A stretch of DNA of 64,000 nt from Malachius bipustulatus (taxonomy: Eukaryota; Arthropoda; Insecta; Coleoptera; Melyridae). The notes beneath the pieces were generated by a model. It was given only the letters and a program-made list of their open reading frames with translations. It made no database searches and had not been told where the DNA came from. The stretch's first letter is position 1. Every line of letters starts with the position of its first letter. Where the stretch lies: positions 50,271,341-50,335,340 of the forward strand of contig OU342632.1 in assembly GCA_910589415.1 (NCBI GenBank). Direction: 5' to 3'. This document shows, in pieces, positions 35,373-47,582 of the stretch. Position numbers and translations under genes: made by a program.

Positions 35373-36202
35373 CCTTTTATATTCAAATGTTTCATAATAT
35401 TTTCTAGAGTTACTAGATGGCTATTAGAAAATTTGTAGTTAATTAAGTATAATTGTTTGCATAGAGGATTACAAATTATTCTGCAAAATTTTCTATGTAT
35501 AATTTCCAATTCAACTGAGGTCTATCAGTTATGCTTACATGGCCGCCCAGTTAAGTTGAGGAAATAAAATTAAAAACCGTCCCAACTTTTTTATTTCCCG
35601 AAAAAACAATATCGAGTTTCATATCGTTGTATTTAGAAAAAAAAGACATATCGAATGATGTCATAGCCAACTATGACTGACATTTAAAAAAAACACAAGT
35701 TTACGTCATAGCTCGAAAATGACACAGCAAATAAAAAAAATTGTAACGCCGTTTTATTGTCTATGAAATTGTCTAAAAGGTTTTCCTTTTTTCTCTAATC
35801 CCAATAATAAGACTGCTATCTCGGTATAAAGAAATCCGCGGAATTTACTTTATGTTAAATATCTAGGAAGCCATGGAGGTTTTCAAAAAAACAAAAGCTG
35901 TTTCGAATTAAGCTCATAAAACTGCACTTCTTTCCCCACTTAACCGTTCCTCTAACTGCAGTAGTTTACGAGATCCCTGTACTAAACATTGAAAAAAAAC
36001 TCACCCTGTATAGGTACTTATTTTTAAAAACATTTCTTAGGCGAAGTCCGATTTGAAAAAAAAAATCTTTTGTTCAGTCTTTTTGTCCTGTTACTGAAAA
36101 AATTCATAGCTGCCTTAGCTTTTAATTTTTCGAAATATTTCCTAAATGAGCCCTGATTTTGAAAAAAGTCAATATTTTCGTAATGCTTAGATTGCGATTT
36201 TA

Positions 36203-37081
36203 CAGGGTATCCCAGCTTATTCGAAGCGGTCTCTGTAGGCCAAACGAAGGATTTTTTCCAAAAAATTTTTACAAATTCAAGTACAGAATCATAATGGCCA
36301 TAATTTAAAATTTTTTTGGAGTATACAGGCTGTCCCATATGACAGTGGCATATCAAAGTTATGTTTTTTTAAATGGAATGCTCCTATGTTATTGCATTTT
36401 TAGATTGTCTGAGAAGAGTAAATATGATTGGCTTTTACAGTTGGTGTTTAAATTTAGAAGTTTTTGAGTTATAAACAAGTGAAAATCGTCATTTTTCAAG
36501 TTCAAGGCCCTGTACAACGAAAACGGCTGAAGATAGAGAAAAACGGCTTACATGTCCCTATTTTAACTTTTCATGTACTATCCTATGATGTAGATGAAAT
36601 GTTTATACAGGGTGATAAAAAATTTGAAAAATTCTGAGATTTCTCCACGCGTCACCAAATAAAAAAATCAAAGAAAGTACAAATGTTTCTATACCACAGG
36701 ATAGTACATAAAAATTTAAAATTGGGACATGTAAGCCGTTTTTCTCTATCTTCAGCCGTTTTCGTTATACAGGGCTCTGAACTTGAAAAATGGCGATTTT
36801 CACTCTTGTTTATAACTCAAAAACTTCTAAATTTAAACACCAACTGTGAAAGCCAATCTTATTTTCTCTTCTCAGACATTCTAAAATTGCAATAACATAG
36901 GAGCATTCCATTAAAAAAAAAATAACTTTGATATGCCACTGTCATATGGGACACTCTGTATACTCCAAAATAATTTTACATTATGGCCATTGTGATTCAG
37001 TACTTGAATTTTCAAAAAGTTTTTTGAAAAAGTCCATCGTTTGGCCTACAGAGACCGCTTCGAATAAGCTGGGACAGCCTG
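36203..37081. mobile_element. Outer palindromic element CAGGGTATCCCAGC, hosting an inner element
   Basis: Outer arms 36203-36323 and 36961-37081 (TTATTCGAAGCGGTCTCTGT and inverse) meet in a centre that reads TTTGGAGTA/TACTCCAAA once the inner element is removed. That centre is a perfect palindrome whose middle TA is the insertion site. TA flanks the outer ends. Confidence 0.85.
36326..36958. mobile_element. Inner CAGGCTGTCCCATATGAC element
   Basis: 633 bp, itself largely palindromic: arms share CATATGACAGTGGCATATCA, GCAATAACATAGGAGCAT and AAACGGCTTACATGTCCC. The centre holds another TACAGGGTGATAAAAAATT terminus near 36607. TA flanks both ends. Related to the element at 39412-40235 (AAACGGCTTACATGTCC) and to the fragment at 29600-29722. 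Confidence 0.8.
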
Positions 37082-37089
37082 TATAGAGG

Positions 37090-38520
37090 TATGCCGTTTG
37101 ATTTTGGCTGTCCAGTTATACCAAGCATCTTGTAGATTATGATCATTGGAGTTACTTTTTGTAGGTATTAGATTTATATTTCTATACTAGATTTACTTGA
37201 ATCGCTCCTGTTCTCAGTGTTTGTAATTTACATTTGTAATTTACAACGACTTACTAAACAACTATTTGCCCAGGTCTTGCCGAATTAATATTTTTAGCTT
37301 ACATGAAAATTACGTTATTTCTTTGTGAATCAACCTGCATTGTCTGCGATTTGAAAATAAAAGTAGTATTTGCATGTAAAGGAATCAGTCATCAAAGAGT
37401 GATTTTCTGATTTATTTAATGAAATTAATGACCTTCTTTGAAATCTCACCCTAAGAGCTTGAATAAAAGACTGATGTCGGAGCGAGTGGAAAGCGAATTC
37501 GACCTGAACAAAGAATGGGCAATGCCCACTGGAAATTCTGAAATTTAATAATGGCCAACCGTATAACCCAATGGAGTGTGTTAATGCAAAAGATCCCTTC
37601 AAACATAGACGGGCCATTGTAAAATTACGGGCCGAGAATTTATAGTGGAAACAGAATTACGTGGTGTTCAAGATATTAAAATAATTATGCTTTGTATTGT
37701 ATAAAAGATACACAGGTACAACTTAATTAATTAAATTTGTCAAATTTGTGTGTGGGAAGTAATATAATAACAAGAATGTATCCACATTTGAAAAAATCTG
37801 TGTTTGTCTCATTTTTTTTTATCTATGAAAGCGGCTTAAGAGAAAGGTGGAAATGTCGAATTAGAAATTATATTTCTAATTTTTTAATTTTTTAATTATT
37901 AATTTTAATTTTAATATTTCTGAAAAGAATTATATGATGCCAACTAGTGTTAACTATTAAGTATTCTTTGGATAAAATACAGCATCTGACGTTGTAATTG
38001 TTAGATATCGCATAAATACATAATTTTGCCTGCTTTTTGAAACTTGAGATAGTATCATGAAAATGTCACTTAATTGTTAAATCCAAAAAATTACGTAGAT
38101 GCTAACATGAACTAGACACAGGTAGAGTACCTTGATATAAAATTGTGATAAGAGTACGGAAGTTAATCTTCCCTCCTGTCCGATTGCTAGCAATCTGAGA
38201 ATGAATAGGACATCTCTCTTCAATATACTGACTTTAGTTACTTCTTATGGTGGATTTCTGTGCTGAAGTGAACATCGAACGGATACATAGGCGTAACAAG
38301 TGATTGGCGGATACAAGAATAATAATTATTGTTATTAAATTTTTATTTCGAAATTAATTATTTTGCGTTATAAAAAATATTACACGAACCGCTTAACAAT
38401 GTAAATTTTGAGAGTCCAACAATAAATAAATAATTGTGTATCTTCCGCCGAATTTAAATTTTTTGACCTTTCACTTTGTTACTATACTTCCTGAAATAAT
38501 CTAATAAAATTATTGTATAA
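37090..38520. other. No gene recognised
   Basis: AT-rich unique sequence. A 95-codon minus frame (37330-37617) shows no known motif. Confidence 0.45.
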
Positions 38521-38530
38521 GGCTGTCTTT

Positions 38531-38645
38531 TATTTCTAAACTCAACTGAGTTGCTCAACGAAAGCAACACGAGTCTCATGTTTTTTAAGCGTTCTCTTTA
38601 ACTTTCGTGGTGTTCCTTTAAGCAACTCAATTTTGTTAGAAATGA
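38531..38645. repeat. Imperfect inverted repeat
   Basis: TTTCTAAACTCAACTGAGTT and GCAACTCAATTTTGTTAGAAA pair, with inner ACGAAAGCAACACGA against TTTCGTGGTGTTCC. Probably a small foldback relic. Confidence 0.5.
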
Positions 38646-39411
38646 ATGGACACTCGCGATGGAAAATCGCGATTGAATATCGCGAAAATTCAATCACTTG
38701 TAATATTACTAGTGAAAATTAATTTCGAATATTTTTTGCAGATTTTTAAATATTATTATTTCACAAAATACCTGACAAATTTATCTTCTAGGGCAAAATC
38801 CTTAGAAGAAATTCCTTGGGCCGCTTCATATTTATCTTCAATGCATTTAATTGTATTTCATCCGCAGGAAAATTGAATTAAACAGTTGAACCATTTCAGA
38901 CACCTGGTTACAAATATAGGTAACTCACAAACAGTACACAATACATAAAAAATGTGAAGTATTGCTCCTTTAGTGCTGCTTTAGAGCGTGCTGCTCATGA
39001 CCTGGCATTCCTGGCAACGAATAACGGACCAGAAGCCGCTAAAGGTGTTTTGCAGGACATCGCCCTGCAACCACATCAGCGGGAATACAGAATACTGTCC
39101 AAGATCTTTTTCCTTTACAACCGGTAACCACAAAGGCGGGAAAATCCAGATAACGCGTGACCACACAGAAATAAACAGAATATCAAAACTTCAGTTCAGA
39201 CATGAAATTAAACGACTAATAAAAACTATAAACGAAGAAATCAAAGATCGCTCCTTACAGATGGCCGTCGATGGATCCCTTTCTGAGACCTTTTCCATCA
39301 ATGCTGGTGTGCCTCAGGGACCCATTCTATCTCCGACTCTATTTCTCATATTTATCAACGATTTGATTGAAATAACAAAATACGTACAAAAAACTGTACA
39401 AAATATGTGTA

Positions 39412-40235
39412 CCGGGTGGGCATCTAAGAATGAACAGCGGCCATATCTTGGGAAATATTGATCCTACAGTTAAAAAAAAAAAAATTCCAGACATAAGTGA
39501 CCATGCGAAATGCAATGAAAATATTTTAAAGATGGTCGCACTTCCGGAAATACCGGAAGTTGACACCTTCTTCGTTATTTTCGGGGACACCCTTTATATT
39601 ATTGTATTTTTAAATTGCCTGGCAAAATCGAATACAGGTGGTTTTCACAATTGGAATTTAGGTTGAGTAGTTTATGAGTTATAAACAAGTGAAAATCGCA
39701 ATTTTCAATTTTCAAAGCATCTCACATTGAAAACGGCTCAAGATATTTAAAAACGGCTTACATGTCCACATCTTAACTTTTTACAAGATATTCTATTATG
39801 TAGTTTATATTTTTCTACAGGGTGATGAAAAATCTGTTAATTTTCATCACCCTGTATAAAAATTTAAACCATGGGGACATGTAAACCGTTTTTAAATATC
39901 TTGAGCCGTTTTCAATGTGGGATGATTTGAAAATTGAAAATTGCGATTTTCACTTGTTTATAACTCATAAACTACTCAACCTAAATTCCAATTACAGATG
40001 AAAACCCCCTGTATTCGATTTTGCCAGGCAATTTAAAAATACAATAATATAAAGGGTGTCCCCGTTAAAATAACGAAGTAGGTGTCAACTTCCGGTATTT
40101 CCGGAAGTGCGACCATCTTGAAAATATTTTCATTGCATTTCGCATGGTCACTTATGTCTGGAAATTTTTTTTTGAAACTGTAGGATCAATATTTCCCAAG
40201 ATGTGGCCGCTGTTCATTCTTAGATGCCCACCCGG
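39412..40235. mobile_element. Perfect-centre palindromic element, CCGGGTGGGC ends
   Basis: 824 bp; TA-CCGGGTGGGCATC and inverse. Arms of ~410 bp with virtually no loop; the centre is a 37-bp hairpin made of two facing termini, CAGGGTGATGAAAAAT and its inverse (39819-39857). Shares CTTCCGGAAATACCGGAAG and AAACGGCTTACATGTCC with other elements of the window. Confidence 0.85.
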
Positions 40236-40346
40236 TACAGTTTTGCTGATGTCAGTACACTTATATCTTCTCATACGGGTGTCATCACTTAAAACGCTAT
40301 TGTACTGATCAATGACTGTTGAATTTAATAGTAAAAGAAAGAGATT

Positions 40347-40371
40347 TATTATTATTATTATTATACCTTAG
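40347..40371. repeat. (TTA)n microsatellite
   Basis: Seven TTA/ATT units. Confidence 0.85.
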
Positions 40372-40744
40372 ATGCGCGAACATTTGTCTACCATCGAAGC
40401 ACGTTCTCGCAGAGAGCAAGAAGTTTTAATACTTAAAATGACTTACACGAGATTCTAACTTGGGGCGATGGAAATCAATTAGGGCAGTCACCATCCCCAA
40501 AAAGGTCAATATTTTAGACCTAGAAATGGTGATGTCGGGACACTGTCTTCCTCCATCGTAATTTTTTCGTTTACTTGAAGTGAGCCTCGCAGCAAACATG
40601 TCTTGGCATGACCATGTTGCAGATCTGGCGAAGGGTGCTTCTCGAAAACCTGGAACACTTTTCCCCACAAACAAATTTTATACACCTGAAAAGCTTCTCC
40701 TCGTATACAAGGCTCAGTACTTTTAGCCTTTTTTAAAAAGGAAG

Positions 40745-42730
40745 TATTTTTAGCATGTTTGGAGCTCAATAAGTATTAGTCTCCTTTATATTTTTCAAAT
40801 CAATGAACTTAGGTTGATGGTGTGGTTGAAAGAACAAACCAGGGCCACTAAGCCTATAAACGCCCCTTTAGATAAGTTACAATCATGGTTAGCTCTCGCG
40901 TTCGAAAAAGTATATACCTATCCAGGAGAAGTAAAATAATTTTTCATTAACCAAAACAGACTCGGCTTCACATACGATAAATCCCAGGTGATTTTTGAAG
41001 ATGTTGCGATAGTCAGATCCCTCATCTGCAACTGGGCTTCATTTTTCTGCACAATCTATATTTTTTTACCGTTAGTATCTCGTTTCACGGTCTGTTAGTA
41101 AGTATCTACGAAGTTTTGCTGGTTGACAGCAGCTTTGCGAAGTAATTCGCTCACTAAGTTCCCGTTTTCTAAAAATGTATAAAGTACATGTATAAGTCAA
41201 ACTAACTCCTTTTGAATCCATTACTTAAGCTAATAAGAATGTACATTCTGCTCTTGGTAGAGTACCGAAGAGTATTTGAGTATTAGAGCGACTGGAATAA
41301 CGAATGAATGAAATGAGTCACATGCAGAGAACTTTTATGTGAAACATTTTTTTAGGAAATAAGTTTCTACTGAAAACGTTTTTTAAGAGAATTCCTGACC
41401 GTCCTTGAAGATAATAGTTTTATATTTATGGAGGGTCTTGAATCAAAAAAAAATTCCCCGAAAATTTACTGTGAAGACTTTGATGTTAGGCAGTTGATAA
41501 AATCAAATCTGTTGGTTTCTGTAAAAGGAAGTGAAAAATTTAATAACAGCAAAAGGTTTTATAAGGGCTCACATTGTTATAAAAGCAATATAATAAAACA
41601 AAACTCATTTTATAGAAGAATAAAGTGTTGAATTCAAACATTTTATATTGAAAACTAGGTCGCTTATCCCGGAAAAGGGTTTTTCATATAACGAATCCGA
41701 ATTGATGTTATATAGTGCTGGGGTGCTAATGTCTTTTCTCAGGGGAAATTGCGTGTGGATTTCGCTCCTTCCCAAGGAGTGTTCACTCAAATACCCGAAT
41801 TTTAATATTACGTCACGTTTCACACGAGGCTTATTTTCAATGGGACCCGTGATTCATAATTTAAAAATCAATAAACAAAACTATGCCAGAAACTCTAATA
41901 TTGAATTAATCAAAACCTGACATGAAATTGTATTTATCATGTTCTGACACAGCTGAGCAGGCAATGAATAAATGAGGGTAATGAGACGAAATAATAGCGG
42001 ATGAGTTATGCAATATGGCCATTCATAAGTTCTACAATCGTAATAAGGAAAAACTTATTTAGATCTGTTCAAGTCAAGTCATTTTATTGAACTATCCTTT
42101 TGATCCTTAGACTAGTTTTGATAATATTTTCATTTCTAAAGTGAAGAAAATGTTATTTCTTGAATAAAAGTGTGAAAACTAAAAGTGTGAAAGTATCAAA
42201 ATAGCTTATTGGTTTATTGTTCGATTATATGGAGTCGATGCTATTCTACCTACATAAATAAACTGGATTCTATATAGAATCTATTTGTCAAAATTGTAAA
42301 AAAAAATGTTTTTGTAATATGTTTTAAACCTCTGTATAATGGTGTAAGTAGCGGAAGATGGTCCAAGAAATTAGCTAATCTACCATGAAAAAAGTAGGTA
42401 TTAAGAAAAAATGTATTCCTTATTTCTTTTCGGAAAAGGTAGACAACTCTAAACCGCATTGAATTTTTCGTGTGATCGATTTCCAGCCTTCAGAAATGCA
42501 GATAAGTACAAGACGAAGGAAAAATTATGAAAATTTAGAGTACTGATAAAACTATAGCAATACCTATAATTTAATTGATCATAGTAACTATAAAATATTT
42601 GCGAAAGTAAGTGGCAACATCGTAGTGCTGTTACACCACACGTGTTGAATGCCTGGGGATTCTTTTGTTTGGCAATATGTTGATTGTTAATTTAGGGCGC
42701 AATATATTTAGTTATTTATTTTTACCCACT
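40745..42730. other. No gene supported
   Basis: Two open frames at 41428-41631 and 41648-41920 (67 and 90 codons) show no recognisable motif and overlap a minus-strand frame. Otherwise AT-rich. Confidence 0.4.
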
Positions 42731-42889
42731 AATTTCAATGGTAGCACACCCACGGGCAAATTTAAAAAGTCCGTTTTCTGGAATAACACTTTTATACTGA
42801 AATAACAATTATAATTAAACACTCAACTTCAGTGCTACTATTATTATTATTAACTTTTTTGTACAAATGCCATTAAAAGACACACTTTT

Positions 42890-43012
42890 AACGACAGCTG
42901 ACAGTGTAAAAAGTGATTGTTTACATGGAAGCGTGTTAAAAATATTTCTATCTACTTTTTCTGTACATTCTCTTTTTAAACTACATTTGCTCATGATGAA
43001 ATTATATATTTA
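42890..43012 (+). repeat. Left flank copy of the tandem block
   Basis: CTATCTACTTTTTCTGTAC and CTCATGATGAAA here recur at 44786-44865 just beyond the second tandem copy, so the duplicated block sits between two copies of a ~90-bp direct repeat. Confidence 0.6.
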
Positions 43013-43888
43013 ATATGCGTATTAAATATGAATCACCAGTGCTTTAATGGGTCTCATTAAGATACAAATTTTCATTAAAGCACTGATCAAGCTATCCAAT
43101 GGCAGAGGAGCATTTGCAATCGAATCGGTTCCTTTTCGCTCACAATCGGGTCGGCAAACCAACCGAAGTCACAGAGTTGTCATACTCACGACAAAAATTG
43201 CCTTGTGATATAAGTTCTGTATTTCTGAAAAAAAATTCTGACCGTTTATTTAATTTAGAACATAAGTAACATTCAAAGAAAATTTATCAAGATTTTATGT
43301 TACCTTAATTAATTTGATAGGTAGGTATATCGTGTAAAAGATAGGAAGATAAAGTATTATATCATTCGTAGCGCTCCGTGATAGTATTCAAAGCGGCAAC
43401 GCTACGACCGTCGCGTTGCGCAGGTAAACAATATCGTAATTAATGGCTGTCAATGTTATTAAAATTATTATTAATCTCAAAATCAAAGCGTAAAATTCGG
43501 AATTCGAACTTCGCATAATAAAAATTACGCAGTAGTGAGTAGTGCCCTTTAAACTTGATACTAAAACATGTCTCAGCAGAATAATCTTAGCGACGAAGAG
43601 AAAATTTGGTAATATGCGTAAACAAATAGCAACCTATCTTAAGCTCAATGATCCGCAATTGTACACGGGTCATTGTTAAAATATATAATTTTTTAATCTT
43701 TTCTATGAAATAAAAAAGGTCGTAGAAAAAATACTGTATGGAACTCGCAGATAATGGCTATTAATACGCTCTTATGATGGTTAAGACACTCGCCTAGGGC
43801 TTGTATCTTAACCATCATACTCACGTATTAATAATAGCCTTCATTATAAGCTCGTTGCATAATACACTATTTTCTACTCCCAACTTTT
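43013..43888 (+). repeat. Tandem duplication, copy 1 (876 bp)
   Basis: Starts AATATGCGTATTAAATATG and runs to CTACTCCCAACTTTT. Nearly identical to 43889-44750, with scattered substitutions and small indels (e.g. TATTATTAAT versus TATTAATTAA). Contains a small hairpin around GCTTTAATG..CATTAAAGC and the AT-stem/CTCG-loop hairpin at 43775-43856. No coding frame. Confidence 0.9.
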
Positions 43889-44750
43889 AATATGCATATT
43901 AAATATGAATCACCAGTGCTTTAATGGGTCTCATTAAGATACAAATTTTTTATTAAAGCACTGGTCAAGCTATCCAATGGGAGAGGAGCATTTGCAATCG
44001 AATCGGTTCCTTTTCGCTCACGATCGGGTCGGCAAGCCAACCGAAGTCACAGAGTTGTCATACTCACGACAAAAATTGCCTTGTGATATAAGTTCTGTAT
44101 TTCTGAAAAAAAATTCTGAACGTTTATTTAATTTAGAACATAAGTAACATTCAAAGAAAATTTATCAAGAATTATGTTACCTTAATTAATTTGATAAGTA
44201 GGTATATCGTGTAAAAGATGGGAAGATAAAGTATTATATCATTCGTAGCGCTCCGTGATATAGTATTCAAAGCGGCAACGCTGCGACCCGCGTTGCGCAG
44301 GTAAATAATATCGTAATTAATGGCTGTCAGTTATTAAAATTATTAATTAATCTCAAAATCGAAGCGTAAAATTCGGAATTCGAACTTCGCATAATAAAAA
44401 TTACGCAGTAGTGAGTAGTGCCCTTTAAACTTGATACTAAAACATGTCTCAGCAGAATAACCTTAGCGACAAAGAGAAAATTTGGTACATAATATGCGTA
44501 AGCAAATAGCAACCTATCTTAAACTCAATGATCCGCAATTGTACACGGGTCATTGTTAAAATATATAATTTTTTTATCTTTTCTATGAAATAAAAAAGGG
44601 TCGTAGAAAAAATAGTGTATGGAACTCGCAGATAATGGCTATTAATACGCTCTTATGATGGTTAAGACACTCGCCTACGGCTCGTATCTTAACCATCATA
44701 CTCGCGTATTAATAGCTTTCATTATAAGCTCGTTGCATAATATACTATTA
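43889..44750 (+). repeat. Tandem duplication, copy 2
   Basis: Begins AATATGCATATTAAATATG; direct repeat of 43013-43888 and slightly shorter. The hairpin at 44650-44715 is better preserved here (CACTCGCCTACGGCTCGT). Confidence 0.9.
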
Positions 44751-45164
44751 ACACTAGTGTTAAAAGTACTTTACAACACTCGTGTTAAAAGTAATTCTAT
44801 CTACTTTTTCTGTACTTACATTCTCTCATTGAACTACATTTTCTCATGATGAAACCAGACAAATAAATAGTAAGATTTTTTCATATTCTTTTTATTACTG
44901 GCAAACATATTAATAAAAAATAAGTACCTAGTCAAGTATTCAAGACAATAATAATTGTTCAGAAATTGCAATTAATAATAATTATTATAGCGTCTTTTTT
45001 TATTTGTGTACAAGCATTTGTTAGTAACCATAGCGTCGGCAACGGTTGCTATGCATAGTACACTTGTACTTATCTAAATATTTTATTTGAAGTTGAGTGT
45101 CATTCTAAACTCATCAATTTTATTATCAAAATAAAGCAGTTTCACAAAAACCATTGTATGATAT

Positions 45165-45280
45165 TCGTCTTAAAAGTGATTTTATTTATTCGTGAAATTT
45201 GTTCAATTCGCTTCGCGACGCTTCGCTCATTTCACAAACCTTTTCATTCATAAAATAAAACTTCACTTTTAACACTAATA
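45165..45280. repeat. Hairpin with CGCTTCGCGACGCTTCGC loop
   Basis: Arms TTAAAAGTGATTTTATTTAT and AATAAAACTTCACTTTTAA surround a CpG-rich loop. Same architecture as those at 25.3, 43.8, 44.7 and 58.1 kb. Confidence 0.65.
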
Positions 45281-45299
45281 TCATAAATAGCTATTCCTA

Positions 45300-46215
45300 C
45301 CAATTGAGATTACGATATACTTACTGATTTTATTGAACAATGGGGATGAGCAGAAAGTGACCTAAGTCGGGTTACTGGTCATTGTTAGGGTTTTTTTACC
45401 TGAACTGTCAAGAAAGAACTTGGCGACCCCTCGAAACGAAAGTAATCCTTGCTTCGAATTTCTTGCGTGACTCGTTTGTAGCTTGATGTATTTTGAAATA
45501 GAATCTTATAGAATTTTTTTCACACAGTGACAAATCATTATAAAAATTACACCAAATATTGTTATCACAAAATGTAAGTAATAAAATAAATCTGGCAACG
45601 TTGCACAGCAATATGTTTATTGATTATTATAGTAATCTGTCAATTTAGCCAATTTGAAATTGAACTATAATTTTTGGTAAATTTTATGACACATTAAACT
45701 AATTTTTCTCAATATTTTACGTATATTCCTTAATTTTTTCAGGATATCGTCTATACTGATCATAACTTAACGTTTTATGTAAAAATTTTCTCAAAATTCG
45801 GAGTGAGTTATAATCCACCTCGCCAGCATTTTAGTACTCGAGGCTGGGTTTTTTTGACGTGATTTAGAACTTCTTCCTCAAAATTTGGCGTTCTTCTTCT
45901 ACGACAACTACGTCAACTGTATATCGACGTAATATTACGTCGATTGAAACTATGTTATACCATTCTCAAGCAATATTTCATCTCAGCAATATGCGCTCTC
46001 AGAAAAGTGCGGTGATGAGGAACTCTATCAGGGAATCTCTCACGGTAGATTCTTTGGGCTGCTTAGCTTCGCCAAAAATTAAATGAATGTTTGAAAATTC
46101 TTGAGTAGTGAGAAAATAAAAACTGAGTTTGTGTGAAACGTTTTACCTTTTTAGAATAAAATTACAACCGTCAAATTTGACATTGCAAAAATTGAATTTC
46201 TCTTCAAAGTATAGA
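45300..46215. other. No gene recognised
   Basis: Unique sequence; 45990-46070 is slightly GC-richer. No supported frame. Confidence 0.4.
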
Positions 46216-46893
46216 TAATAGTAGGGGAGCCCACGATGCTAAATGGGGATTTACTCGAGCGTCGTGGAGACCTATTAGATTTGAGAGATTCCGTGATAAA
46301 AAGAAAAAAAAGTCATATGATGTTTACCCGTTCACCGGTGGGGGGAGCGTCTACGGGGGGTCAAAGATGTAAAAAAAAACAGTCACATAGACATCTCCGA
46401 GCGCGTCAGATAATGATAGGGCGTATGCCCCACGTCTCTCTGATAATGGAGGTATGATAATCTGCCGGTTCGCATAGTGAGGGTGGCCGTACAGGGGGGT
46501 ACAAAATGAGAAAAAAAAAAATTCACTCGAGCGCGTCAGATTTTTAGAGGGGATGTTAAGTGACCCCGAAAGATGCTCACATTCAAAAGACTGACGATTT
46601 GGAGGTGACGCAAGCTTACGGGAGCTTTTCAAAATTGCAAAAAAAAATCGCCATTTTGATTTTCTCGAGCGCGTCAGATTAAGATATGGACGGTTCATCT
46701 TGATGTCCCAGATCTGATGACCAATAATCTGACGATTATCTAGAGGGGTTTTCTTAATCTGACGACTTGAAAAAAAATATATACAGGCTGTTAGTTAAGT
46801 ACGGGGCCAAACTTCAAGGGGTGCTTCCTTGAGTGATTTTAAGAAGAAAAGTTCAAATAAACATGGGTCCGAAAATGCATATTTTTCAAGATA

Positions 46894-47217
46894 CAGGGTG
46901 TCAAACTTTTATTTTTTTTTCTCGAAAACAAAGCAAGATATGAAAAAAACTCAAGAGATAAAATAGTTGTATTTCTAGTTGCTTAATTCGAAAAAAATAC
47001 AAAATAAAAAAAAAGTCAGTGGCGCCCAATTTTTTAACCAAAAATATTAGTTAGACTGTCTTCCGGGACGCCACTGGAATTAATAATTTTAATCTAATTG
47101 GGGCTAAATTACCCTCTTGTTATTACAAACAGAACTGCCAAATTTCAACAAAATTGATTGAAAGAGTTTAGAGATATTCACGAACATTCGAATTTTTTTT
47201 TTAAGTTTGACTGCCTG
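46894..47217. mobile_element. Innermost CAGGGTGTCAAAC element
   Basis: 324 bp, ends TA-CAGGGTGTCAAAC and GTTTGACTGCCTG-TA, third nesting level. Its middle contains the ~60-bp CAGTGGCGCCC...GGGACGCCACTG core at 47017-47076. Confidence 0.75.
47017..47076. repeat. 60-bp CAGTGGCG...CGCCACTG core
   Basis: Inverted ends CAGTGGCGCCC and GGGACGCCACTG resemble hAT-type termini, but no 8-bp flanking duplication is seen. Same length class as 48736-48796. Confidence 0.5.
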
Positions 47218-47562
47218 TATCTTGAAAAATATGCATTTTCGGACCCATGTTTATTTGAACTTTTCTTCTTAAAATCACTCAAGGAAACACCCCTTGGAGT
47301 TTGGCCCCGTACTTAACTAACACCCTGTATGAATGATTTTTTTTTTGTAATTTCTGCATTTTGTTACCTAAAACATACGAAAAATAGCATGCAAATAAAA
47401 ATAAATCTATTTTTTCAATTAGAATATATATTGAGATTCGAATCTTTACATAATACGCAAATTTTTTGATGATTTTTTTTTTTTAATCTTCATCTTCATC
47501 GTCGAATCATCTTCTTCATCTGGCGTCTGTGATGGCGTCGCGAAAGTAGCGTCTGGACGGTG

Positions 47563-47582
47563 CGAGAGAGAGAGAGAGAGAT
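47563..47582. repeat. (GA)n microsatellite
   Basis: About nine GA units inside a purine-rich stretch to ~47620. Confidence 0.85.

Larger units (their letters stand above)
32763..36008. mobile_element. 3.2-kb palindromic mariner-like element
   Basis: Bounded by TA-CAGGGTGAGTTTTTTTC and its inverse. The left arm 32763-34182 and right arm 34594-36008 are inverted and almost identical over ~1.4 kb (isolated differences, e.g. an ATCGTAAATG versus AAGG block near 32990/35790). The unique centre is 34183-34593. Each arm encodes the same short DUF4817-like peptide. Near-identity implies recent formation or ongoing gene conversion between arms. Confidence 0.9.
39170..40735 (+). pseudogene. Non-LTR reverse transcriptase relic, split by a palindromic element
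   Basis: 39261-39375 encodes MAVDGSLSETFSINAGVPQG, then PILSPTLFLIFINDLIE: RT motif B of a Jockey-type enzyme. The 824-bp palindrome at 39412-40235 follows. Immediately after it, 40240-40290 encodes FADVSTLISSHT, the motif C position (consensus F/Y-A-D-D), with one Asp replaced by Val. 40565-40730 encodes NMSWHDHVADLAKGASR, then FYTPEKLLLVYKAQ, the post-catalytic domain. Frameshifts separate the pieces. The element therefore died, then or later receiving the palindrome between motifs B and C. Sister fragment: 30618-30860 minus. Confidence 0.75.
46784..47327. mobile_element. CAGGCTGTTAGTTAAG palindromic element nested in the above
   Basis: Arms 46784-46893 and 47218-47327 (TAAGTACGGGGCCAAACTTC and inverse; GAAAATGCATATTTTTCAAG). 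TA on both sides. Removing the inner element leaves a centre TTTTTCAAGATATCTTGAAA, a perfect palindrome whose middle TA is the insertion point. Confidence 0.85.

Noticed and set aside
41428..41920. Two adjacent open frames of 67 and 90 codons
   Set aside because: No recognisable motif, competing frame on the opposite strand, no splice signals.
42890..44865. Tandem block considered as a CRISPR-like or satellite array
   Set aside because: Only two long units without spacers; an ordinary tandem duplication in eukaryotic DNA.
46236..46698. Frames of 73 and 115 codons
   Set aside because: They cross subterminal repeat units and A-runs of the transposon; composition, not coding.
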